64,000 bases of DNA. Origin: Corylus avellana (taxonomy: Eukaryota; Streptophyta; Magnoliopsida; Fagales; Betulaceae). Below the pieces are notes generated by a model. It did no database searches. It saw only the letters and a list, made by a program, of their open reading frames with translations, and was not told the DNA's origin. Shown one piece after another: positions 33,501 through 44,568 of this stretch. Both the position numbers and the translations under genes were made by a program. Positions within the stretch are counted from its first letter, which is position 1. Each line of letters begins with the position of its first letter. The stretch lies in NCBI RefSeq assembly GCF_901000735.1, contig NC_081551.1:4110610-4174609 (forward strand), given 5' to 3'.

Positions 33501-36500
33501 GTAGTGAAATGAAGGAACAAGTAAATGATATGCTTTTCTTTTACATGGGGAACTCAAGACATTCTTCAAAAATTGTCAAAGCTTTTAAAGGATTTGTGGT
33601 TACGCTTTGAAATTCTATGATACCATATGCTTTTTGATTTTGGCTGTAAAAATTCAAAAAATTACTTCTAATTTTTATTATTATTTTTTATATTTGTGTG
33701 AAAAAGATAAATCTAAACTTTTTATGCATTACTCAAGTTTTTTAGATGTGGTATGAGCTGCTTATAGTATAATCTGTGACATGTTTGCAGGAGGGTTTAG
33801 AAGATGGTACAGCCCACCGTGGTATTCAGAGAAGATACCCTCAACTCCATATGATCCCATGCTCTTACGTGAGGCCTTTGAGAAGGTATGCTCTGGACTT
33901 GTGCTTGTTTAAACTTTATTTCTTTTATTTTTGTTTTTAACTTGTTATTGGCAATTAGTTTATCCCTTTCTTGTATTTGTGGTTGTTAGACGTGCATTGC
34001 AGAGATTATGATACTGATGTAGAAGTCTTTCCTTTTGATTGACTAAACATTTCTCTTATACTTTGCCTCTTATGAGGATAATTCGTGTGTTGGGTTGGAT
34101 TCTTTTGGTTGTTACTGATTTTCTATTTTAGCCAACATCCGTGCACCTTTATTGTCATACCACATGATTACTTAGTGTTTCTAACTTCATTCTTTTGTTT
34201 TTGGGTCTCAAATTCATGCAGGCTGTGGTAAAGAGACTTATGACGGATGTACCATTTGGTGTGCTTTTGTCTGGAGGTCTGGACTCCTCACTTGTTGCTG
34301 CTGTGGCTGGCCGCCATTTGGCAGAAGCAGGAGCTGCTTTTCAGTGGGGATCACAGTTGCACACCTTTTGCATTGGTTTGAAGGTCGTAATACTTTTCTC
34401 GTGTTAGACAGTCTAGCTTGGTCCTTCATCTTTTCTGTTTTTACCAAAAACTGGGGTCTTAGTGCTTTTAGTGGTATCTGTAGATTATATCTGCTATGAG
34501 GGCGCTGACTTGGATTTGGAGTGTGACCTCTGTACAGGGTGTTAATTTGTAATGCAGAACAAAGTGAAATGACTTGTTATTGATGCCTTAATTGTTTGTC
34601 TTGCATGTGCAAAGTTTGGTGTGTCTGGCACACAAAGTGGCTATTTTTTTGAGTTTTTTGTTACATGTTACTAGGTTATTTTCCTGTAATTGAGTTTTTG
34701 TAAGATTTTTGCTTCTGGATTATGTTCTACAAATATAAATGCTACATTTTCATTTTGAAATATTCAGGGTTCTCCGGATCTAAAAGCTGCCAGAGAGGTG
34801 GCAGATTATCTTGGAACTCGTCATCATGAGTTCTACTTCACTGTTCAGGTAATCACTCTTTTTGTTTTTGGGAAAAGACTTGGATATGTTAAGTGCATCC
34901 CAAGTATTTAAATAGTAAGTGTCTCTTCTCTTTGGCATATCAGGAAGGCATTGATGCACTTGAGGAAGTCATTTACCATATTGAAACATATGATGTGACC
35001 ACTATCAGAGCTAGCACGCCAATGTTTCTTATGTCTCGAAAAATTAAATCTTTGGGAGTGAAAATGGTTCTTTCTGGGGAAGGTTCAGATGAAATTTTTG
35101 GAGGTTACTTGTACTTCCACAAGGCACCTAACAAGGAGGAGTTGCACCGAGAAACATGTCAGAAGGTATCCTGCTGTATCTTTTTCTGCTTTTTGTTGTG
35201 GATGATGCATGTGCAGAAGATTGCTGGATTCTATTGTACTATGATGTTATTGTTTCAAGTTGTTTGATGGCTTCTGTGATTTTGCCACAGATTAAAGCTC
35301 TTCATCTTTATGACTGCCTGAGGGCCAATAAATCAACTTCGGCTTGGGGTGTTGAGGCTCGTGTACCCTTTTTAGATAAAGAATTCCTCAATGTTGCTAT
35401 GAGCATTGATCCTGAGTGGAAAATGGTATAACACTTATTGGCTTTTGCTCTACTCTGCTTCCCAATTTTTAAACTGCGAGCAGTTCAAATACATCATGCA
35501 AGGATAGTGGCTACAAACATATAAAACAAAGCTAAAAAGGGAATGCATTAAATAGGAACTTACCTAATAGCAGAGTTTGCCATTGCCAATTATATCTTAA
35601 GCCTTGGTGCATATCATTACATGATACAATGTTTGATTTACCTGGGTCACTTTCTGTGCCCTGGTTCCCTTCTATATGGGCCACTGTATTTGCATATGCA
35701 TCATGAGTTCCCTTAATTAATGTGTCTTGGGGTGTGGTTATCTTTACTCTTAGGTCCAAGAAATATCCTAGTATTTGGTGCTTGTTTCTGTATTGGCACC
35801 TGATGCATCAAATAGTGTGAGGTCTCTAGAAAAACTCTAATGTCCATTTATGATGTCAAATGAAACACTGTTCTGAAATTTGTACATCTACCTCCCCCCC
35901 CCACTGCGGTGAATTTATACCTATTTTCCATATATTTCTATTGACAGGTCAGGCCTGATCTTGGAAGAATTGAGAAGTGGATCTTACGCAATGCATTTGA
36001 TGATGAAGAGAACCCATATTTGCCAAAGGTTTGGAATTATGTGCCTTTTCTACATTCAAGGCCATTGTGCCAGTCAATCCTAATGTGGACTACCTTTTTA
36101 CATGTTCTGTTTGTTTTATTTCCGTTTATCAGTCCTATTGGATGGTTCGTGTATTTCACATGACTTTTCTGGTTATTTAATTCATGTTGCTTTTAACCAC
36201 GCGGTCATGGTTGCAATTACCACAGACCACGGTTTACATAATTGTTGTTTTAAATTTTTTTTAAAAAAGTTATTTAATTAATGTTGCCATGGAAGACTTG
36301 TTGAAGTATTCATTTTTTTTTTTTGGTTATAGAATATATTGTACAGGCAGAAGGAACAGTTCAGTGATGGCGTTGGGTACAGTTGGATTGACGGCTTGAA
36401 GGATCATGCAAACAAACAAGTATGTGTCATTTGAACTTGTGGAATGGTGATATAACTTGGATTCTTCATTGTCATGCTGCAGTCTTTCATTTTGGAACCA

Positions 36501-37247
36501 GAACTGTGCCTAACTTTGTTTGACATTCCAGCTCAAGAAACATAAGAGATGCTTATTTGTTGGTCATATGATTGTTTCTTATTTTTCTATTTATTACTGG
36601 CCAGGTAACGGATGCAATGTTGATGAATGCGAGCTTTGTTTACCCTGAAAATACTCCTACCACAAAGGAAGCATACTGCTACAGAACTATATTTGAGAAG
36701 TTCTATCCTAAGGTTCGTGTTTGCATGTTTTCAATGTGCATAAGAGTTGGGTAGATTTTGTTTCTTTGCCCCCGTTTATTAATATCTGTAGTTATCTACT
36801 GGCTAGTGGCATAAGATGTTCCTCCATGCTCTATTTTGATAGGCAATGTCGGAGTTGCTGTTCAAAATTTTCAAAATTTCCTCTCTTTTCCTAGAGCTTA
36901 TTTTCAATCAAATAGAGAATCATTTATCTTCTGAGTGTTGCCTCCTGGCTTTTGTGTGCATTTTTTTGTAAATTTAATTACAAATATTTATTTTTGATTT
37001 GCGATTTGTTGAACAGAATGCTGCTAGGTCAACAGTTCCTGGCGGCCCAAGTGTAGCATGCAGTACAGCAAAAGCTGTGGAATGGGATGCTGCATGGTCA
37101 AAAAATCCTGACCCATCTGGTCGTGCAGCACTTGGTATTCATGAGGCTGCCTATGAGGAAGAAGTGGATGCCAAGGATCCCAATCTGATGAATGGCTCCA
37201 AACAAAAACTACAAGCGCTTGCAGACAAAGCTACAACAATTGTTTGA
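30595..37247 (+). CDS. ASN2: Asparagine synthetase (glutamine-hydrolysing)
   Basis: The enzyme makes asparagine from aspartate, glutamine and ATP in the cytosol and serves nitrogen storage and transport. Fourteen exons: 30595-30674, 31415-31553, 31738-31833, 31922-32063, 33036-33131, 33791-33885, 34222-34383, 34768-34848, 34944-35165, 35291-35425, 35948-36028, 36333-36419, 36605-36712 and 37017-37247. They sum to 1755 bases and give 584 residues, the normal plant length. The amidotransferase domain starts MCGILAVFG with nucleophile Cys2 and includes [12 protein letters not shown] and [12 protein letters not shown]. The synthetase domain holds the ATP loop [33 protein letters not shown] and [14 protein letters not shown]. 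One oddity is [10 protein letters not shown] where the Arabidopsis enzymes have RDAIG. Sequence features and the ROCK1 neighbour both point to the ASN2 type rather than dark-induced ASN1. Confidence 0.96.
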
Positions 37248-37852
37248 CTGAGGACTTTGTGTTATTATTTCACGTGATTGCCGACGAAAATAGTTCTTGA
37301 TGAGATTGGTACCGGATTTCTTGTTGACTCTCAATTCCTTGTAATATGCACCAAATCCAACCAGCGAAAGCTTTTTTGCATTAGATAATATAGTTAGTAA
37401 CACACCTCTTTCTGCTATTGTGACAGATCCTGCACCAAAAGGCTTAGTGGTTATGAAGTTCCCCTTTGTTTTACATCAATAAAGCTGTTGCTGAACTGTT
37501 TGTTTGTTTTTTTTTTGTGTGTGTGCAGATTACTCTTATCGTTTTCAAGCCTAACAACTTCATCTAGTCCCTTTGGTATCTTAATGGAATTTCTTTTTGG
37601 ATATGAAATCTAATTTTACGATCTCCTAGCATGCGTTTGACCTTGTTCCAAAAGACTTCAATCATAATTCTGGTTCTACACATACGAAAAGCACTCCTTT
37701 TCTTTTTGTTGACATTTATGTTATGAGTAAGCACCAAATCTATGAATGTTTCGAACACTTTCATAACATATTATAAAATAAATGTACATAATTTAATATA
37801 TACAATTAGATTCATATATCTAAATAAATCACAAATTCACTAGTCTATAACT
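37248..37852. other. Shared 3' flank of ASN2 and the F-box gene
   Basis: Convergent gene ends. An AATAAA-containing segment (CATCAATAAAGC near 37480) is a plausible ASN2 polyadenylation region. Nothing else is seen. Confidence 0.6.
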
Positions 37853-38614
37853 CTACTTTCCCTGTAACATGTTACAAAACAAATCCACTTCATGATCGCA
37901 TTGGCAATACGCACAACACATAAACTTAGCATTCTCATCTTCTATATAGTCGCCGGAATGCCATCTTGCCTTTTTCGTCGCCAAAGAATTTGGCGTCCTC
38001 CCGTAGTTGTTGCATGTTTCTATATGACAATAAGGCTCTTGATCTCTAACAATGTTATTGTTGATCCACATGCTTCGAACATAGTCTTTTACTCTCCTTC
38101 GACATTCTTTTATTCTTGAGCCTCTTAGCTCGCAAGTAATTAAAGAAGAGAGAAGCTGCAAGCCCTGTTGCTTTAATTGACCCCCAGAACAAATTAAAAT
38201 AAGACCATATATATACGACGCTTCAACATGCCCCTTTCTAGATGCTTTCTCCAAGAACTCAAGCCCCAATCCTTGATCCTTAGAACTGAAGTACCCACAT
38301 ATGCCTTCTCTAAATAATGCATCTGGGTTTTCACTCTTTTTACAACGTCTTAAGAGTGACGAAACCTCATTTTTCGTGTACCAAACGAGTGGAAGCTCCT
38401 TCAACGAGACGTGTTGAAAGATGTAATCATCCTCTGCCAACCCGTGAAAATCCTTGCAACTTGACTTAATGTTTAGAAGGTCGGTGAACGAAGCTGATGC
38501 AATCTTGGCAAGAACTTCCATCAACAAGTCATTTGGGAGAGATTTTATGCCGACCTTGCGCTGCTCTCTTCTCTTTCCCGTTGGCTTTGAAACACCCGGC
38601 GAGGAAAACATCAT
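37853..38614 (-). CDS. F-box protein with helical repeat tail
   Basis: A single-exon gene of 253 residues. A basic N-terminus (GKRREQRKVG) leads into an F-box at about 25-65: IKSLPNDLLMEVLAKIAS, then LLNIKSSCKDFHGLAED. This would bind SKP1 in an SCF ubiquitin ligase. The middle (GLGLEFLEKASRKGHVEAS, then YGLILICSGG) resembles a Sel1/TPR-like helical repeat. The C-terminus has a cysteine cluster (CCAYCQCDHEVDLFC). The layout resembles the small Arabidopsis At1g67623/At2g35280-like F-box group. The substrate is unknown. Two ATG codons start the frame in tandem; the first is used. A TATA box lies 111-118 bases upstream. Confidence 0.85.
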   Translation of the reverse strand: MMFSSPGVSKPTGKRREQRKVGIKSLPNDLLMEVLAKIASASFTDLLNIKSSCKDFHGLAEDDYIFQHVSLKELPLVWYTKNEVSSLLRRCKKSENPDALFREGICGYFSSKDQGLGLEFLEKASRKGHVEASYIYGLILICSGGQLKQQGLQLLSSLITCELRGSRIKECRRRVKDYVRSMWINNNIVRDQEPYCHIETCNNYGRTPNSLATKKARWHSGDYIEDENAKFMCCAYCQCDHEVDLFCNMLQGK

Positions 38615-38724
38615 AGCAAGAAAGAAACGAAGAGGACCGTTTAATGGGAATTAGAACGATTACCCGACCCAAAAGCAAGTTTGAATAAAAACTCCAGATA
38701 TTTGTGGTTAAGAAAAAGGATCCT

Positions 38725-38732
38725 ATATATAG
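38725..38732 (-). promoter_or_regulatory. TATA box of the F-box gene
   Basis: TATATATA within CTCTATATATAGGATCC on the minus strand, about 110 bases before the ATG. This implies a leader of roughly 80 bases. Confidence 0.65.
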
Positions 38733-38973
38733 AGTTGTGACGTCTTCCTATGCTTACACGTCATAATACTAGTCCATGCCGGTTTAGGATAGAGCCAAAG
38801 CCAATTCCTTTTCCTCAATGAATTAGGACAGCAGACAAAATAGAATTTCCTCTTGTCCAGGAACTCCTATGATATTTCGGGAACCGACATGTCCGTGGCG
38901 GAGGTGGACTGATGACTTTGGGAAAATACAAATTTATTCCTCACAAAATAATCAAAATTCAAATCCCTCTATT

Positions 38974-39149
38974 AAGTAATGATTTTTAGCACACCGGCGT
39001 GATTAAACAGTAAGCACGCCGGTGTTAAAATTTTATTATTATTATTTTCTTATTTTTTTTATTATTTAAATATTATTTTAATAATATTTTATAATATTTT
39101 AATACTAACGTATTTATTGTTCAAGCACACCGGTGTACTAAAAATTACT
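38974..39149. mobile_element. Small palindromic MITE
   Basis: The left end AGTAATGATTTTTAGCACACC and the right end, which reversed reads AGTAATTTTTAGTACACC, form an inverted pair with one short gap. A second hairpin (CACCGGCGTG...CACGCCGGTG) lies inside the left end. The element is about 175 bp. I see no clear target-site duplication. Confidence 0.6.
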
Positions 39150-39281
39150 ATTCCTATCTACTTTCTATCGGTCTCTCTATTTTTTAAATAATTTACTACT
39201 TTTTTTTTAATTAATTGTGATTTATTTTTGTAACTGAAATTCGGTATGTTATTATTAATTATGGGTTCTTTGAAGCACTTA

Positions 39282-39597
39282 GAGCATTTATATTCGGCTT
39301 AACAAATATTTAGTTAAAAAATATATTTTTCTATTTTAACTATCCACTTTTTCAAATCCATCCGGCTTAACATTTTAGTTATTACTTCCACTTTTTCTAT
39401 TTAAAATATCATTTCTTTATCTACTTTTCCCATTCCTAAAGAAGAGGGAGCAAGATTACTTTTATTATTAAACAAGATTATTGTAGCAGCTCAACAAATT
39501 CTTGATTATTTTATTAAGCCAGATGTAGAGCATTTTTCGTTACATTGCTAGTTAAAATAGCCTAAAAACTAATTTGTTAAGGCCAATGTAAATGCTC
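39282..39597. mobile_element. Harbinger-type MITE with TTA duplication
   Basis: The ends GAGCATTTATATTCGGCTTAAC and GTTAAGGCCAATGTAAATGCTC are inverted and nearly identical. TTA flanks both sides (39279-39281 and 39598-39600), the PIF/Harbinger signature. The 316-bp body is AT-rich and non-coding. Confidence 0.82.
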
Positions 39598-39649
39598 TTA
39601 CAAATCTAGCATCAAACAAAAAAGTTGATAAGCTCCACTTCGATCATAA

Positions 39650-40287
39650 TATCATATTAAAAAAAGTCCACATAACTGCCTCAAACTACCACCCAATTGA
39701 CAATGTTCTCCCTAAACTTTCAATTGTGACAATATCCCTCTCAAACTACCAAAAATTATCAAAGTTCCCCCAATGACGAAACTATCCTTAATAAAATAAA
39801 AACAAAAAATAATAAAACTTCTAGAAAAAACCTAAAACTAATTAAAAAAAAAAAATCCAAAGGGTAGAAAATTAAAAATTAAAAAAAAATTCCTTTTTAT
39901 AAGAAAAAAAATTAAAAAATTTCGTTTTTTATTTTGTTTTATAAATTTTTTAAAATAAAAATTTCCGTTTTAATATATATATATTCTTTTTTTTTTTAAT
40001 ATTTTTATAAAAAAATTAAAAAAAAAATCGTTTAAAAACTTTTTTTTTTTAAAAAAAAATTGTTCTTTTGAAAAATTATTATTATTATTTTTTTTTAATT
40101 TATAAGGGTATTTTTATCTTATTAATAAATATATAAGGGCATTTTGATCTTTTTGTTAGTCTTGGAGGGGACATTAACAATGTTTTGGTAGTTTAAAGGG
40201 AATATTGTCACAATTAAAAGTTTGGAAGAAACATTGCCAATTAAGTGGTAGTTTAAAGAGGTTATATAGACTTTACCCTATCATATT
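39650..40287. mobile_element. Mutator-like foldback element
   Basis: The element proper is 39659-40278. A perfect 9-bp duplication TATCATATT flanks it (39650-39658 and 40279-40287), as expected for MULEs. Long imperfect terminal inverted repeats of about 120 bp can be followed. On the left they run through CTCAAACTACCACCCAATTG, and the right arm reversed reads CTTTAAACTACCACTTAATTG. The 620-bp body is A/T homopolymer-rich and non-coding. Confidence 0.8.
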
Positions 40288-40885
40288 CTATTTTTGCTAA
40301 AACTATAAAATTTTCTTCTAAATTAGGTTTGGATGAATTTTTTTTCAATACAATCTATTAAAGTAAAAAATATAAAAAAGCATATGAAAATCATATGCTC
40401 CATTAAAAGAGTATTCTTTGTGTGGTATATAACATTACTCCCATTAAAAAATACATGTAAAAATCACATCATTTTTGACACATCACTAATATTAGATTAA
40501 TAGATTGGTAAAATATAAATTTCTTCAATCCAGTTTGGAAGAAAACTTAACCCCACTCATATTATCTTTCTTTTTTCTTTTTTTTTCTTTTTTTTTTTTA
40601 ATAAAAAAGTAAAAGTATTATAAAAGAAGAAAAAACTATACAAAAGTACATGGGTATACCTAGAAAAAAGAGTCTGGGCATACCCCAGAGAAAACTGTAT
40701 ACCATCAAAATCTATCTTTTACCCAAAAAAACTGGCAGTTTACAACAACCTATGTACAGGGGTGGAGCCTATTTTCAAGACATATACAAAGACCTTCCAC
40801 TCTCAGTTGTTTCACTTGGAACGCAATCAGCAGCATCTTCAGGATTAACAAGGTGGCCAATTATTACAATGAGCATGAGGAGCAT

Positions 40886-43800
40886 TTACCATCGGCAAAT
40901 CCCAGGGGCCTCTGTTCGGCTTAAAGAAAGTATTTCCTCATACTTTGAAGCATATACAAAGCCCCACAACTGCATTAGAAGAACAAGTTATGGATTTTGC
41001 TCTTTCATTATAAACGCCATATTGTGTCAAAAATAATAGATGAACCACAACCAAAGAGTGAGAAATGGTAGGTTTCTGCACACCTCAACTTCCTTCACTT
41101 CGAAGTCTTTGGAGTGTGCAAGGCAAGGGTTCCCATATGTTTCCGAAACAGAACTTGATCCATTCAATCTTCAAGAGAAAATTAAATCTGTTACCAAATT
41201 GATACAGCAAGATTTTCCTTTGTTCTGAATGCAAAGTTAAAAGGAAAAATGGCAAAGAATTCTCACAGATCACCATCCAAATACAGTGCAAAGTGACCAC
41301 CTCCACCAATTGCCAGAGAGTTGGTGGAGCACAGAGTGAAATAGCGATTTACACCTGCTCAAATATAACAAAGTCATTCGACAGAAACTAGTCTTGCATA
41401 CCAAACCAAACCAGAAGGTTGAACCAAAACCCAGAACCCTTTTGAAGGGGATCAATGCAATTGCATATAGCAAACCATAATACTAAATGAAATTCTGTGT
41501 CTTTATAAATCCGCTAGAAACCAACCTAGGTTTGGGCAGAAAACTAGCATATATATGTTCTTGCAGCCAAGCACTCAAAGAATATTAATATACACATCTT
41601 AAAAGTGTGCTTGCAATCATTTCACTTGTCATTCTGAGACTAAATTGGCAGAAAGTATAAATTTTATAAAACAACATATTCTTCATCTTTATGATAACAC
41701 GCTAACTAAAATTATAAAGTAAGCAAGAAACCCTCAATTTTAGCAGTTCACTTTCTATTTTTGGGAAATAGATTTTAATATAAGAAAAAACCAAGCTCGC
41801 TATATTCAAATGTTTTTTATGAATCATAGAATTGTTGCCTAGGAGAGCCAATATGCAAAAGTAAGTACCTGTGGGGCGGAATATAACAGGTTGATCGGAT
41901 TTATTCGTGAAAACAAACGTATTATTTGTTCCCTGTTCAGTGTCTAGTGTCAACAAGATACATAAATGAAATATTTGCTAAATGAACTTAAAAAAAAAAA
42001 AATTGTGTTTCAGCAACACCTGATATTTTTTCTTGCTGGTTGGCCTAAGGGGTGCCTCAACTAAGCCACCAAATACTGCACCTTTACGGTCTCCAACAAC
42101 CTGAAAGAATATGAAGATCATGTGATAAGTGCAGAAGCTTTATCCTGAATTTCAACGTGTAGAGACACCAAACAAATTTGAGAAAACACACATTATAGAT
42201 TTAGCTTAATAAATAGAAATAGAAGGGCCATCTTTCTAAACTGAACAACATAGTAAGCTTGCAAAATGATATTTACATCTATCCCAGAGAAGTTGAAACT
42301 CTCACAAGAAAACACGATCCAATTTTGTCTACAACATCCACTCCAATAAAAGCACCTTTCCCCAATGCTTTGAACTTCTAAATAAAATTTCAATGATCTT
42401 TTACTTGCAGAGCTGCAGATATAAAATATCTAACTTTCAAGTTAATCTCCAGATATTTTACCAGCAAGCTGAGTCCAGGCCAAAGCGTGCTCCTTCTATA
42501 CAGGGTCGAAAGTGATATGCCATGCCGCCATGTACTGCAGAGTACAACAGATATATCATACAATAAGTACCGTAATTGTTTAGTGTGAGCAAGACTGCAC
42601 AACTTTAGGAAGATCCAATTTCAATTATGCAAATGAAATTTCACACCTATAGATCAATAACCATTTCCTCCCCTGAACAAGTGCTGGAAGTGAAGCATAA
42701 AGAAAAGTCCTAGTTTTCTCTGAAAGAAGCAATGAAGGTTCGGAAATGTCTGCAACTTTGACCAAGTCTTCAGACTCTTTCTCATTTTGAATATCCCTCA
42801 TCTCAACCTCAGCAGTTAAAGCATCACTCCCATCAACTTTAATTTCTGAGTCACCCTTGCGATCTTGGTTTCGATAGCCACCGACTCTTGCAGCTTTGGA
42901 AATAACTCTACCAAGCGATTGTTTCCCCCTAGAAAATAAGCTTTTCTTCCCACCACTTTCCTTCATTGCAGTGTCAGATTGCAGGTCGCCTGATTCAATT
43001 TCACCATTATTCTGCTCATCTGACTTTGAATTATCTCCGGAGTCAGAGGATGACAATAGAGAGTAGAGAAATGCTGTAAAAGAAGAAGTATCAGGCCCAT
43101 CAACAACTTCCCCAGTACCCTCTTCACCAATTGATTCTAGTTGACCTTTTTTTGACTCACTCTCATCTTCCTGTCAAAACAAAAACTACGAGAGTTGTAA
43201 TCTGGAACACTTAATGAAGAGTCTAAAGTTAACATTATATAAATCAACATTCAAACAAAAACTTAATCCTTATCTGGATAAAGGGTTTTGTAACATTGCA
43301 TCCTTTGTGAATAATCTAATACTTCACAATTCAATCCCTTGAATGTTTCTTAGACAATCGTGGGTCAGCTAGGTAGGAACTTGAGGGTTACTATCGATTA
43401 AGAGACATAAAATACAGACTATAAAAGGATAAATCAACCGCTTTGAGGGATCGGACATCTGATTGATCACTTTGGGGGGATCAACCTCCAACTGTTGCAC
43501 AAAGCAATCGATGTTTTCATTGATTGATTTGCCATACGACATCTGCATCCTTTTATAGAGAGGATTGCAGCTCATTTTCAGAAGAATCACCTTCTAATGA
43601 GAAGAGTGCAATCATGCAATTATTATGATTATGAAAAATATTATGGAGATATTTTGGGATCCTATCACAAGTTTCATGCTTGCTGAGTCCAGGTTAGCCA
43701 ATCAGGGTCAAAGGAGGCTACTGGGGCTTGGTCTTGCCAAAGAGTTTGCCAATTTATAGGGAAAAGAGCTGCAACCTAGCTCAATTCCTATATAAAGAAG

Positions 43801-44147
43801 AGAATACTTGGATTTTTTTTTTTTAGTTTACAAAGAAAAATCTTCCATTTTCTGTTTATCACAAATAAAAATACTTATAAACCCCCTCCTTTCAATGAAT
43901 ACACATAAAACCTCTTCAGTGCTCTATAAAAAAAAAAAAAAAACTAAAACGGCAAGAAATGAAAAAAAGATAAAAAAGAAAAAAGCGAAGCATTTTCAAG
44001 ACAGAGCAGAGGGAGAGAGAGACTTACAGGTGGATGAGGATGAGGATGAGGTTTTGGGGGTTTATCAGAGATGGGGTTGAGGATGACAGTGGTGAGATCA
44101 GACACAAAGTGGGCTGCTTTTCCCCGCAGCGACTGTTGCCTACCCAT
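40886..44147 (-). CDS. TLD-domain protein (oxidation-resistance type)
   Basis: Orthologue of Arabidopsis At4g39870, a TLD-domain protein. TLD proteins (OXR1/NCOA7 group) protect against oxidative stress, and some bind the V-ATPase. Eight exons on the minus strand: 44147-44028, 43170-42647, 42534-42462, 42100-42020, 41932-41869, 41354-41267, 41168-41084 and 40969-40886. They total 1119 bases and give 372 residues. The start is MGRQQSLRGKAAHFVSDLTT. A proline-histidine run (KPPKPHPHPHPP) and a Ser/acidic linker precede SRGKQSLGRVISKAARVGG. The TLD domain covers the C-terminal half: STWRHGISLSTLYRR, GDRKGAVFGGLVEAPLRPT, GGGGHFALYLDGDL, and the final ELWGFVYASKYEE...SRTEAPGICRW. Exon 6 reads CSTNSLAIGGGG where Arabidopsis has CSKEFLALGGGG. 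Confidence 0.93.
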
Positions 44148-44486
44148 TTCTCTAATCCTAAAAGAGGATTGGAATTTCCAGTCACAACCTTTCAGCACAT
44201 AGATATGATGAGGGATTCTTTATTCCCACTTTCTCTTTCTTTTGTGCTTCAATTTTTGCCACAAGCTCTATGATTCCATTATTTATCTTCTTTCTCTACA
44301 AAGACTTTTCCTACCTGGGTTAGGAGGATCTGGCCGGAGAAGGGAGCGTATGCACAAAGTTAATCCTTGGGTCTTGGGGGGAGGTACTTTTCAAAGTAAT
44401 AGTTGCCACCCAACATCAACTTCGGCAAGATTCCAAGATGGTGGTTATATCAATTTATTTTTATTTAGCTAGGTTGAGAACAAAAG
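44148..44486. other. Spacer between the TLD gene and tRNA-Arg
   Basis: Likely TLD promoter and leader. The short CAAAA just before 44487 fits the CAA start motif of plant tRNA genes. Confidence 0.5.
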
Positions 44487-44559
44487 GACTCCATGGCCCA
44501 ATGGATAAGGCGCTGGTCTACGAAACCAGAGATTCTGGGTTCGATCCCCAGTGGAGTCG
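44487..44559 (+). tRNA. tRNA-Arg(ACG): tRNA-Arg (anticodon ACG)
   Basis: A 73-base cloverleaf is readable. The acceptor stem GACTCCA pairs with TGGAGTC, with discriminator G. The D arm is GGCCCAATGGATAAGGC. The anticodon arm CTGGT-CTACGAA-ACCAG carries ACG (read as inosine at position 34). The T arm is CTGGG-TTCGATC-CCCAG. There is no intron. The internal A and B boxes (TGGCCCAATGG, GGTTCGATCCC) are intact and an oligo-T stop follows, so it should be an active nuclear gene. Confidence 0.97.
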
Positions 44560-44562
44560 TCC

Positions 44563-44568
44563 TTTTTT
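44563..44568 (+). terminator. Pol III terminator of tRNA-Arg
   Basis: Six T residues begin four bases after the tRNA 3' end, a normal Pol III stop. Confidence 0.85.

Noticed and set aside
40650..41228. Plus-strand frames of 128 and 62 residues
   Set aside because: Antisense to the last two TLD exons and their intron.
42625..43056. Separate 143-residue gene
   Set aside because: It is the internal part of TLD exon 2 read into the next intron; the true exon is 43170-42647.
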